Of a DNA stretch of 9,225 bases, positions 1 to 6,634 are shown piece by piece (the stretch's first letter is position 1; the number at the start of each line of letters is the position of its first letter). Location of the stretch: contig CAJQQW010000353.1 of NCBI GenBank assembly GCA_905480565.1, positions 1-9,225 of the forward strand, written 5' to 3'. Below the pieces are notes generated by a model. It searched no databases, was not told where the DNA came from, and was given only the letters and a program-made list of their open reading frames with translations. The stretch comes from an uncultured Halioglobus sp. (GTDB lineage Bacteria > Pseudomonadota > Gammaproteobacteria > Pseudomonadales > Halieaceae). Made by a program: the position numbers and the translations under genes.

Positions 1-44
1 TGGAGGATCTTCTCCGGGGGGAAACCACCCTGACGGAGAGCTGA
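1..44 (+). CDS. lysA: C-terminal tail of diaminopimelate decarboxylase (partial)
   Basis: Reading from base 3, the frame gives [13 protein letters not shown] and a TGA at 42-44, 13 bases before the dapF start. LysA proteins commonly end in an arginine-rich stretch followed by a short acidic/leucine segment of the type E-(D/E)-L-L, which this tail resembles. lysA directly precedes dapF in many gammaproteobacteria. LysA makes lysine from meso-diaminopimelate, the product of DapF, so the neighbour fits. Only 13 residues are visible, so the call rests mainly on synteny; the rest of the gene lies upstream of the window. Confidence 0.55.
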   Translation, partial: EDLLRGETTLTES

Positions 45-57
45 ACGAGACATCGCC

Positions 58-888
58 ATGCGCCTATATTTCACCAAAATGCACGGCACCGGTAATGATT
101 TTGTTGTTATCGACCTTATCACCCAGAGTTGCACACTGCGCGCCCGTGATATCCGCAAGCTGGCGGACCGACATTGCGGCGTGGGCTGTGACCAGGTTTT
201 GGTCGTGGAGCCACCTCAGAGCGCTACTGTGGACTTTCGCTATCGCATCTATAACGCGGATGGCGAAGAGGTCGAGCAATGCGGCAACGGCGCGCGTTGC
301 TTCGCACGCTTTGTGCGTGAAAAGAAGTTGACTGGCAAGCGGGTTATTAGCGTTGAGACGGCCAGCGGTATCATCGAGCTGCGCGTGCTTGCCAATCACG
401 AGGTGGAAGTCCAGATGGCGGTACCGGAGTTCGAACCCGGCAATATCCCCTTTAACGCACCCGCCCGCGCCGACAGCTATGTGTTGCAAATAGCCGGCCA
501 CGCGCGGGAGATAGGAGCAGTATCAATGGGTAATCCGCACGCGCTGCTGCGGGTAGACAGCGCCGCTGAGGCCGATGTGGCAGGGCTGGGACCCGCCATT
601 GAGTCACATCCGAATTTCCCCCGGCGAGTGAACGCTGGCTTTATGGAAGTGGTGTCGAGAGAGTTTATTCGACTGCGTGTCTACGAGCGCGGCGCGGGAG
701 AGACTCTCGCCTGTGGCAGCGGTGCCTGTGCGGCCGTAGCCTATGGTATATCAAGGGACTGGCTCAGCGAATCCGTGACAGTTGAGCTGCCGGGGGGTAA
801 GCTTTCCCTATCGTGGGGAGGAGAGGGCCAGCCCGTGATCATGGCGGGGCCCACTGCGGTGGTGTTCGAGGGAAGCATAAATATCTGA
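58..888 (+). CDS. dapF: Diaminopimelate epimerase
   Basis: A cytoplasmic, cofactor-independent epimerase that converts LL- to meso-diaminopimelate for peptidoglycan and lysine synthesis. At 276 residues it has the normal family length. The N-terminal signature [13 protein letters not shown] is at residues 7-19. The two catalytic cysteines are visible as C75 (in EQCGNGARC) and C219 (in ACGSGACAA), matching C73 and C217 of E. coli numbering. The substrate-binding GNPH motif lies near residue 161 and YERGAGET just before the second cysteine. No active-site residue is missing. The ATG at 58 places the signature at the expected distance from the N terminus; the ribosome site is weak (a GAGA run about 10 bases upstream), which suits translation following lysA. 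The DUF484 gene follows after 42 bases on the same strand. Confidence 0.97.
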   Translation: MRLYFTKMHGTGNDFVVIDLITQSCTLRARDIRKLADRHCGVGCDQVLVVEPPQSATVDFRYRIYNADGEEVEQCGNGARCFARFVREKKLTGKRVISVETASGIIELRVLANHEVEVQMAVPEFEPGNIPFNAPARADSYVLQIAGHAREIGAVSMGNPHALLRVDSAAEADVAGLGPAIESHPNFPRRVNAGFMEVVSREFIRLRVYERGAGETLACGSGACAAVAYGISRDWLSESVTVELPGGKLSLSWGGEGQPVIMAGPTAVVFEGSINI

Positions 889-930
889 AGCTTCCACAGG
901 GAGCGACACAATAATAGGGGAACCACTCAC

Positions 931-1638
931 ATGTCCGCTAAAAAAAAGGCCGTTGTCGAGCAACAGGGTGAACTCGAACTTAACGATGAAGCCGTAAGAG
1001 AGTACCTCAAGAATCACGACGACTTCCTCCAGCGCCACCCGGATATGCTGGATTACCTGCATATATCCCACGGATCCGGCAGCGCTGTCTCACTGGTAGA
1101 GAAGCAGGCCAGCGTCTTGCGCGAACGCAACACGGCGTTGCGGCAGCAACTGAAAACACTGACTGGCAACGCGCGTCACAACGATGTCCTGTTCGACCGC
1201 ACCCGGATCCTGTTGCTGCAGCTACTCGACGCAGACTCGCGGGAAGACCTTTACAGCACATTTATGCAGGCAATACCGCGGGATTTCGAAATCGAACACG
1301 CGAGCATGATTCTCTACAGCGATGATGCTGCCGAAAAAGGCTGGCGCAGTGAAACACGGGAGACCGTCAAGGAACAGATCGGCGGACTGTTTCCTGGCCA
1401 CAAACCGGTCTGCGGCACGGTGCGAGAAAAAGAGCTGACATTCCTGTTTCCCGATGGCGACAGCGTGGGCTCGGCTGCTCTGGCACCTCTGGTGAACAAC
1501 GAGGAACAGGTGGGCCTGATTGCAGTAGGCAGCGCAGATGCCAATCGCTATAACAGCAAGGTCGACACCCTTTTTCTGACGCACATCGCCGATGTTATGG
1601 TGAAGTTGATGTCCCGCCTGCCCGGGACGGAAGCCTGA
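931..1638 (+). CDS. DUF484 family protein (YigA-like, GAF-like fold)
   Basis: A 235-residue soluble protein of the DUF484 family, recognised from its N-terminal block LNDEAVREYLKNHDDFLQRH (from about residue 17), its length, and its place between dapF and xerC, the position of E. coli yigA. Residues about 50-80 look like a charged helix or coiled coil, and residues about 90-230 resemble a GAF-type sensory fold, ending in a conserved HIADVMVKLMSRLP-like helix. No catalytic residues are evident and no biochemical role is firmly established for the family. A strong AGGGGA ribosome site lies about 9 bases before the ATG. The xerC start lies 6 bases past its stop, so the two are almost certainly co-transcribed and perhaps translationally coupled. 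Confidence 0.9.
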   Translation: MSAKKKAVVEQQGELELNDEAVREYLKNHDDFLQRHPDMLDYLHISHGSGSAVSLVEKQASVLRERNTALRQQLKTLTGNARHNDVLFDRTRILLLQLLDADSREDLYSTFMQAIPRDFEIEHASMILYSDDAAEKGWRSETRETVKEQIGGLFPGHKPVCGTVREKELTFLFPDGDSVGSAALAPLVNNEEQVGLIAVGSADANRYNSKVDTLFLTHIADVMVKLMSRLPGTEA

Positions 1639-1644
1639 GGTCGC

Positions 1645-2568
1645 GTGGCCAACACCCTATTACCTGTGCGGTCTGAGGACGGAGAGACCGCTCGTTTCAT
1701 CCGTTACCTGAAAGATGTGCGTCGCTTATCTCCTCACACACTCAGTAATTATCAGCGCGACCTCGACTCCCTTGCACATTTCGCCGCGCAACGGGACACG
1801 CCGATGGACACATTGGTAGAGGCGGACATCCGGGCGTGGACCAGCCAATTACACCGTCGCGGCCTGGCACCCGCCAGTATCCAGCGCCACCTTTCTGCAG
1901 CGCGTTCTTTCTACAACTACCTGGCGCGGGAAAACGGCCATCAACGCAATCCGGCTGGCAGCGTCCAGGCACCGCGAAAGCCACGCAAACTGCCCCGAAC
2001 AATGGACGCAGACCAGGTCAATCAGTTCCTCTCGCAGCCGGCCAACACCGTCATAGACCGACGTGACAAGGCCATGGCAGAGCTGTTCTATTCCTCTGGT
2101 TTGCGCCTCGCCGAGCTGGCAGCCATCAACATTGACGATATCGACGCCACGCTGCTGACCGTTATCGGCAAAGGCAACAAAGCACGCACAATACCGATAG
2201 GGTCGGTCGCTCGCGAGGCCATCAAGGTGTGGTTGCAGGTTCGTCCGACTATCGGGGCGGACCACCCCGATCGAGACGCGTTGTTTACCAGTAAGCGTGG
2301 CCGCCGCATCAGCCCGCGCAATATTCAGGCGCGTCTGAAACTGCTGGCCCGAAAAGCAGGGGTGCACCAGGATGTGCATCCCCACATGTTGCGACATTCC
2401 TTCGCCAGCCACTTACTGGAATCCAGCGGCGATCTGCGAGCGGTGCAAGAGCTGCTGGGGCACGAGAATATCTCGACCACCCAGATCTATACCCATCTGG
2501 ACTTCCAGCACCTGGCAAAAGTCTATGACGATGCGCATCCTCGAGCGAAACGTCGCAAGGAGGACTGA
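1645..2568 (+). CDS. xerC: Tyrosine recombinase XerC
   Basis: A site-specific tyrosine recombinase that, with XerD and FtsK, resolves chromosome dimers at dif during division. At 307 residues it is slightly longer than E. coli XerC. The N-terminal SAM-like DNA-binding domain covers about residues 15-105 (LSPHTLSNYQRDLDSL), followed by the catalytic domain. The catalytic set is intact: R154 (SSGLRLAEL), the lysine of GKGNKAR (175-181), H247 and R250 (HPHMLRH), H273 (LLGHENIS) and the nucleophile Y282 (TTQIYTH). The start is GTG with a short GAGG, part of the preceding stop region, 4 bases upstream; no better in-frame ATG lies nearby. Its place after dapF and DUF484 and before a HAD phosphatase supports XerC over XerD or a phage integrase. 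Confidence 0.96.
   Translation: MANTLLPVRSEDGETARFIRYLKDVRRLSPHTLSNYQRDLDSLAHFAAQRDTPMDTLVEADIRAWTSQLHRRGLAPASIQRHLSAARSFYNYLARENGHQRNPAGSVQAPRKPRKLPRTMDADQVNQFLSQPANTVIDRRDKAMAELFYSSGLRLAELAAINIDDIDATLLTVIGKGNKARTIPIGSVAREAIKVWLQVRPTIGADHPDRDALFTSKRGRRISPRNIQARLKLLARKAGVHQDVHPHMLRHSFASHLLESSGDLRAVQELLGHENISTTQIYTHLDFQHLAKVYDDAHPRAKRRKED
2557..2564 (+). promoter_or_regulatory. Strong Shine-Dalgarno for the HAD gene
   Basis: AAGGAGGA lies inside the last codons of xerC, 5 bases before CTG 2570 and 17 bases before GTG 2582. It is the best ribosome site in the plus-strand operon and the main argument for initiation at CTG. Confidence 0.75.
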
Positions 2569-2569
2569 G

Positions 2570-3277
2570 CTGACTATCTCCGTGATCACCTTCGACCTCG
2601 ACAACACGCTGTGGGATGTCGAACCGGCGCTGTTACGGGCGGAGGAGGCGCAACGGCAGTGGCTTATCACCCACCGACCCGGCGCCATCGAGATGTTCGA
2701 CCATGAGGCCCTGTTTGAATTCAAAAAAGCGGTGTGGAAACGCCATCCTCACTTAATGCATAACGTCACCGAAATGCGCCTCCAAACATTGTACGAACTC
2801 CTGCTGAGGGCCGACTATTCCGAGACGGAGGCAAGCAGTGGCGCCAGCGGGGCCTTCGCCGTATTCCTGGCGGAGCGACACAAGGTTGTACTTTACGAGG
2901 AAGCCCTGTCCATTCTTGAAACACTCGCCCGGAGCTATACGCTGGGCGCCCTGACCAATGGCAACGCAGATATCTACAAGACCGACGCCGCCGAATACTT
3001 CGACTTTGCTTTTCTGGCAGAGGACATCGGCTCCGCTAAACCCCACCCGGACATGTTCCAGGCCGCGCTTGACAAGACCGGTGTCAGGGCAGACCAAATC
3101 ATTCATGTCGGCGACGATCCAGATCACGATGTGCAGGGCGCCAATGCTATCGGGATGCGCAGCGTCTGGGTCAACCTGCGCGGCAAGCCCTGGCCGGGCG
3201 GTACTCGCGCCGATGAAGAAATCGAAAAACTGCAGGCATTACCCGCCGCTATCGCGCGCATCGCTGCCACGCCCTAA
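2570..3277 (+). CDS. yigB: HAD-superfamily hydrolase, YigB-like, probable CTG start
   Basis: A cytoplasmic HAD phosphatase of about 235 residues. All four HAD motifs are present: motif I FDLDNT (nucleophile D9, general acid/base D11), motif II T129 in LTNGN, motif III K157 in SAKPHPD, and motif IV GDD at 181-183. E. coli YigB at the same locus acts on FMN and the 5-amino-6-(phosphoribitylamino)uracil step of riboflavin synthesis, so a flavin-related substrate is plausible but not shown here. Start choice: the CTG at 2570 lies one base after the xerC stop and 5 bases after a strong AAGGAGGA (2557-2564). It gives LTISVITFDLDNT, the usual N-terminal length of the family. The in-frame ATG at 2531 overlaps xerC and lacks a ribosome site, and the GTG at 2582 is too far from the Shine-Dalgarno. 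The minus-strand amtB operon converges downstream. Confidence 0.9.
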   Translation: MTISVITFDLDNTLWDVEPALLRAEEAQRQWLITHRPGAIEMFDHEALFEFKKAVWKRHPHLMHNVTEMRLQTLYELLLRADYSETEASSGASGAFAVFLAERHKVVLYEEALSILETLARSYTLGALTNGNADIYKTDAAEYFDFAFLAEDIGSAKPHPDMFQAALDKTGVRADQIIHVGDDPDHDVQGANAIGMRSVWVNLRGKPWPGGTRADEEIEKLQALPAAIARIAATP

Positions 3278-3392
3278 CTAAGCTCCTGTGCTGCCTGGAC
3301 CGGTCGTCGCTGCGCCCTATCAAGGCTGGGCCAACCTTGTCTGCCGCCCTTCTCCACAGAGCTCTGAACCGGGTGTGGCGTTGTTCGAGAGT

Positions 3393-3418
3393 AAAAAAAA
3401 GGGGGCCCGAAGGCCCCC
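3393..3418 (-). terminator. Intrinsic terminator of the torF-glnK-amtB operon
   Basis: A 7-bp all-GC perfect stem (arms 3401-3407 and 3412-3418). Read on the minus strand the loop is TTCG, the very stable UUCG tetraloop type, and the stem is followed at once by eight T residues (3393-3400 on the complement). It starts 35 bases beyond the amtB stop codon. On the plus strand the stem is followed by AAAA rather than T residues, so it should not efficiently stop transcripts coming from the HAD gene. Confidence 0.92.
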
Positions 3419-3453
3419 AAAATACGCATCGTTAAATGCGCCCGCAAAGTGTG

Positions 3454-4722
3454 TTATGAACGGCCACTGCCGCTGGCGCCGACAAACTCGGGGTAGGCCT
3501 CCATACCGCATTCCGCCATATCGACGCCTTCATATTCCTCCTGCTCGCTGACACGAATACCCATAACCGCTTTGAGAATGCCCCACACGATGAGACTGGA
3601 GAAAAACACCCAAACAAAGATCGTGGCAGCACCGATCAGCTGACCGCTGAACGATGAGTTCTCACCGTTGGTGACAGGCACCAGCAGCAAACCCAGCAGT
3701 CCGACCACACCGTGCACCGAGATGGCGCCGACGGGATCGTCAATCTTCAGCCTGTCCAACATCACAATAGAAAACACGACCAGCACACCACCCGCCGCGC
3801 CAAACAGAGTCGCCTGCAAAGCAGTGGGCGTGGACGGCTCGGCAGTGATCGCCACCAGGCCGGCCAAGGCGCCGTTCAGCGCCATGGTGAGGTCAGCCTT
3901 ACCGAACATGAGTCGCGCCAAGATCAACGCAGCGATCAGGCCACCCGCAGCAGCAGCGTTGGTATTCATAAACACGACAGCCACCGCATTCGCGCTCTCG
4001 ACGCTCGCCGTTGCCAGCACAGAGCCGCCGTTGAAACCGAACCACCCCATCCAGAGGATAAAGGTGCCCAGCGTCGCGAGAGGAAGGTTGGCGCCCGGGA
4101 TAGGCCGCACCGAACCGTCCGCGCCGTATTTACCTTTACGCGCACCAAGCAGCAGTACACCAGCCAGTGCCGCGGCCGCACCGGACATGTGCACAATGCC
4201 GGACCCAGCAAAGTCAGAAAACCCAAGGTCACCTAGCGTGTAGAGGCCGAATACCGGCATTCCACCCCAGGTCCATGACCCTTCCATCGGATAAATGAAA
4301 CCGGTCATGACCACCGCGAAGGCAAGAAACGCCCAAAGCTTCATGCGTTCTGCCACCGCACCCGAAACGATAGACATCGCCGTGGCGACAAACACCACCT
4401 GAAAAAAGAAATCAGCTGACGGTGCATAGGTCGCGGGTTCGTCTGCCCCGGCGACACCATCGCCGACGATGCCGCTCAAGAATGCGGTGATTTCACCTCC
4501 GCCATACATGATCGAGTAACCGCAAATCATGTACATGGTGCAGGCGACCGCATACAGGCTGACGTTTTTCAGCAGGATTTCAGTCGTGTTTTTAGAGCGG
4601 ACCAGGCCGGCTTCGAGCATTGCGAAACCTGCCGCCATCCACATTACCAGCGCGCCACAGACCAGGAAATAAAAGGTATCCAGGGCGTACTGTAGTTCAA
4701 AAATTGAGTTTTCCATGGGCAT
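3454..4722 (-). CDS. amtB: Ammonium transporter, Amt family
   Basis: An inner-membrane ammonium channel of 422 residues with about 11 hydrophobic helices. The first helix region carries the family block GFAMLEAGLVRSKN (about residues 32-45). The twin pore histidines are H178 (SGIVHMSG) and H337 (AISVHGVVG), with the conserved aspartate D170 eight residues before H178, the same spacing as D160/H168 in E. coli AmtB. The C-terminal tail RVSEQEEYEGVD matches the segment that contacts GlnK. There is no cleavable signal peptide of the E. coli type. Two in-frame ATGs are possible: 4722, only 2 bases after a GAGAGAG, and 4716 (third residue), which has a better 8-base spacing. It lies last in a torF-glnK-amtB operon, 90 bases after glnK, and GlnK is expected to block the channel when ammonium is plentiful. 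Confidence 0.96.
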   Translation of the reverse strand: MPMENSIFELQYALDTFYFLVCGALVMWMAAGFAMLEAGLVRSKNTTEILLKNVSLYAVACTMYMICGYSIMYGGGEITAFLSGIVGDGVAGADEPATYAPSADFFFQVVFVATAMSIVSGAVAERMKLWAFLAFAVVMTGFIYPMEGSWTWGGMPVFGLYTLGDLGFSDFAGSGIVHMSGAAAALAGVLLLGARKGKYGADGSVRPIPGANLPLATLGTFILWMGWFGFNGGSVLATASVESANAVAVVFMNTNAAAAGGLIAALILARLMFGKADLTMALNGALAGLVAITAEPSTPTALQATLFGAAGGVLVVFSIVMLDRLKIDDPVGAISVHGVVGLLGLLLVPVTNGENSSFSGQLIGAATIFVWVFFSSLIVWGILKAVMGIRVSEQEEYEGVDMAECGMEAYPEFVGASGSGRS

Positions 4723-4734
4723 AGCTCTCTCGTT

Positions 4735-4760
4735 ACGGCTGATTTTTAAGCGTCAGCCGT
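4735..4760 (-). other. Hairpin in the glnK-amtB intercistronic gap
   Basis: A perfect 8-bp inverted repeat, ACGGCTGA (4735-4742) and TCAGCCGT (4753-4760), with a 10-base A/T-rich loop. It lies 12 bases before the amtB ATG at 4722 on the minus strand, next to the ribosome site. No T-run follows it, so it is not an intrinsic terminator; it could tune amtB translation, act as a processing site or protect the upstream RNA. Confidence 0.5.
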
Positions 4761-4812
4761 GGTTTAGTGGAACGTTTTCAGGGTGCTGCTGTTAGGTGTT
4801 ACATTTCGATCT

Positions 4813-5208
<396 letters not shown>

Positions 5209-5211
5209 CTA

Positions 5212-5946
5212 TTAGAAGCTCTTGGCGATGCTGAATACTGCAGTGTCATCGCAGGCATCTGCATCGTTAAAGCAGTCATCGGTATCGAGGTCGGTACCAA
5301 CCCACGCCACCGACAGATCCACCCCCTTGAAGGTGTAGGTCAACGTCACTGAGTAATCGGTGTAGGAATCTTCTCCCGTTGGAAAGAAATCCTTCTCATC
5401 GAAGTCGTTGTAGCCGGCGTGCAAACCCAGTGAAAAGTCTTCCGCGAAGGTAAGGCTGTAGTCACCGGAGTAGTACCAGAACTTGCCAGTCTCGGCGTAG
5501 TAGTCATCCGAGTAGGTGATGCCGATGGTCAGGTCGCGCCAGGACGGCTTGATGTAAAATTCCTGATAATCGCCCTTGGGGTCAACCGTGTCACCGGGGT
5601 ACTGATAGTAGGTGTAGCCCACGTCAATGCCGAAGTCTGTATCACCAACCGGGCCGGCCCAGCCAGCGTAGTAGTCAATCTCCATTGTGCCGAAGCTACC
5701 GGTAGCGTTGTCGCTGCCGAAGTCGACAGAAGACGCCCAGGTACCCAGATAGAAGCCCGGCTCCCAGCTGGCATCGAATCCACCCTGGACGGCCGCATCT
5801 GTGCCCGTTTGCGAGATGCCGCGGAAGCGGTAATCGCTCACTAATGCAACATTCGCACTCACATCAAACGCTTGTGCGGCAGTCGCCCCTATTCCAGACA
5901 ACAACGCCGTAGATACGGCTGCGGTAATCAGTTTCTTGTTTAACAT
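5212..5946 (-). CDS. TorF family putative outer-membrane porin (Gcw_chp)
   Basis: A 244-residue exported beta-barrel protein. A Sec signal peptide is clear: KK at positions 4-5, a hydrophobic core and AQA before a predicted cut after residue 26. The mature part starts DVSANVALVSDYRFRGISQT, the hallmark start of the TorF/Gcw_chp family, and then has alternating aromatic and polar strands (YYAGW, YTYYQYP, YSLTF, YSVTLTYTF) with acidic loops. The chain ends in phenylalanine, as outer-membrane barrels do. A Cys pair lies in the last acidic loop. A GGGGAGAAG ribosome site is 4 bases before the ATG. It is the first gene of a unit with glnK and amtB and carries the sigma-54 promoter, suggesting a role in nitrogen-limited uptake; the substrate is unknown. 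Confidence 0.88.
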   Translation of the reverse strand: MLNKKLITAAVSTALLSGIGATAAQAFDVSANVALVSDYRFRGISQTGTDAAVQGGFDASWEPGFYLGTWASSVDFGSDNATGSFGTMEIDYYAGWAGPVGDTDFGIDVGYTYYQYPGDTVDPKGDYQEFYIKPSWRDLTIGITYSDDYYAETGKFWYYSGDYSLTFAEDFSLGLHAGYNDFDEKDFFPTGEDSYTDYSVTLTYTFKGVDLSVAWVGTDLDTDDCFNDADACDDTAVFSIAKSF

Positions 5947-6051
5947 GTTTCTTCTCCCCTAGGATTAAAGTCATAAAACAGACTCTCTAACGTGTCAGAT
6001 AATCGCTGCGGGCACTGTGTGTGCGCGTTGCCGATCTGTCACGGACAACAA

Positions 6052-6067
6052 AGCAGAGTCTGTGCCA
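6052..6067 (-). promoter_or_regulatory. Sigma-54 (RpoN) promoter of torF-glnK-amtB
   Basis: The minus strand reads TGGCACAGACTCTGCT. Compared with TGGCAC-N5-TTGC-W it has a single mismatch (CTGC for TTGC) and keeps the obligatory GG and GC dinucleotides exactly 10 bases apart. Transcription is predicted to begin near 6041, giving a leader of about 95 bases before the torF ATG. Suitably placed enhancers upstream strengthen the call. Confidence 0.82.
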
Positions 6068-6087
6068 ATTAGTATATTGTTTATAAA

Positions 6088-6100
6088 TATCAATAAGATA
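6088..6100 (+). promoter_or_regulatory. Possible IHF site between the enhancers and the sigma-54 promoter
   Basis: TATCAATAAGATA matches the IHF consensus WATCAA-N4-TTR with one mismatch, in an A/T-rich stretch 21-33 bases upstream of the -24 element. IHF bending between enhancer and promoter is typical of sigma-54 systems. The consensus is loose and A/T-rich DNA matches it easily, so the support is mainly positional. Confidence 0.45.
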
Positions 6101-6145
6101 TTAACTAGTGCCAAAATAGTGCGCGCCGCGAAAGACTCGCAAAAC

Positions 6146-6160
6146 GCACCAATAAGGTGC
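6146..6160. promoter_or_regulatory. NtrC enhancer site 1
   Basis: GCACCAATAAGGTGC is a perfect inverted repeat of the form GCACC-N5-GGTGC, the NtrC binding consensus. Its centre lies about 112 bases upstream of the predicted torF transcription start, the usual enhancer distance. Confidence 0.8.
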
Positions 6161-6163
6161 TCT

Positions 6164-6178
6164 GCACAATAATCGTGC
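6164..6178. promoter_or_regulatory. NtrC enhancer site 2 (weaker)
   Basis: GCACAATAATCGTGC keeps the GCAC-N7-GTGC framework of the NtrC consensus but lacks the inner C and G. Its centre is 18 bases upstream of that of site 1. Adjacent paired sites of unequal strength are usual for NtrC-controlled promoters. Confidence 0.55.
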
Positions 6179-6257
6179 GGATTTTCGCACTGTGCCGACT
6201 CGCTGATTTGCTCTACACTTCGGTCTCTCACGCGGTTTCACGCAAAGGCTCACTGAC

Positions 6258-6506
6258 ATGGCACCAAAGTCCCCTACTCCCCCCTGGGATCTGCTGCAAC
6301 AGGCAAGCGCCCGGATGGGCGGCGAGCTAGACAAGGGCGCACGCGCCCTGGCGCAATCAGCGCTATCCAAGTTGGACGTGGTCAGCCGCGAGGAATTTGA
6401 TGCACAAAGCGCCCTGCTCAAGCGCACGCGGGAGCGTGTCATCGAGCTGGAAAGCACCCTGGAGGCGCTGACGAGAGCAGTCGAAGAGGACAGTAACGAA
6501 GAGTAG
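6258..6506 (+). CDS. ubiK: Ubiquinone biosynthesis accessory factor UbiK (YqiC, BMFP domain)
   Basis: A small, 82-residue helical protein. The core LDVVSREEFDAQSALLKRTR (about residues 39-58) closely matches the same region of E. coli YqiC/UbiK, and the remainder forms a C-terminal coiled coil (RERVIELESTLEALTRAVEE). UbiK forms coiled-coil oligomers, binds UbiJ and helps the late, aerobic ubiquinone-biosynthesis steps; it is also known for membrane-fusogenic behaviour in vitro. The chain is slightly shorter than the E. coli protein at both ends. A modest AAGG lies 10 bases before the ATG. It is divergent from torF, so its promoter shares the 311-base control region; comM follows after 128 bases. 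Confidence 0.93.
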   Translation: MAPKSPTPPWDLLQQASARMGGELDKGARALAQSALSKLDVVSREEFDAQSALLKRTRERVIELESTLEALTRAVEEDSNEE

Positions 6507-6634
6507 TGGCAGCAGTTCTCCGCTAAACCTCCGGACGGCGGCTGTATTCACTCATTTCAGACCAATCAGGTCATCCACCCGCGCGCCTCGCATACACTTG
6601 CGGGAACGTTAAGTGCACAGCGCAGAGGTGGGCC
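6507..6634 (+). other. ubiK-comM intergenic gap, no clear signal
   Basis: This gap of 128 bases contains no convincing intrinsic terminator or promoter. A TACACT at 6593-6598 resembles a -10 element but lacks a credible -35. ubiK and comM may therefore be co-transcribed. Confidence 0.4.

Noticed and set aside
3278..3392. Possible terminator for the plus-strand dapF-HAD unit
   Set aside because: No GC-rich stem followed by T residues on the plus strand was found. The hairpin at 3401-3418 is followed by A residues in this direction.
3425..3440. CGCAT/ATGCG hairpin between the amtB stop and the terminator
   Set aside because: Only a 5-bp stem with a 6-base loop; too weak to give a function next to the strong terminator.
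3288..3551. Plus-strand open frame between the HAD gene and amtB
   Set aside because: It runs through the operon terminator into the antisense of amtB. Its composition is arginine/proline-rich and it has no ribosome site.
6012..6024. GCAC-N5-GTGC in the torF leader as another NtrC site
   Set aside because: The spacer is two bases short of the N7 framework, and it lies downstream of the predicted transcription start.
6108..6113. Second TGGCAC on the minus strand as another sigma-54 promoter
   Set aside because: No GC dinucleotide occurs at the -12 position; the spacing requirement fails.
6214..6219. TACACT as a -10 element for ubiK (a similar one at 6593-6598 for comM)
   Set aside because: No recognisable -35 hexamer lies 16-18 bases upstream in either case, so the promoters are unproven.
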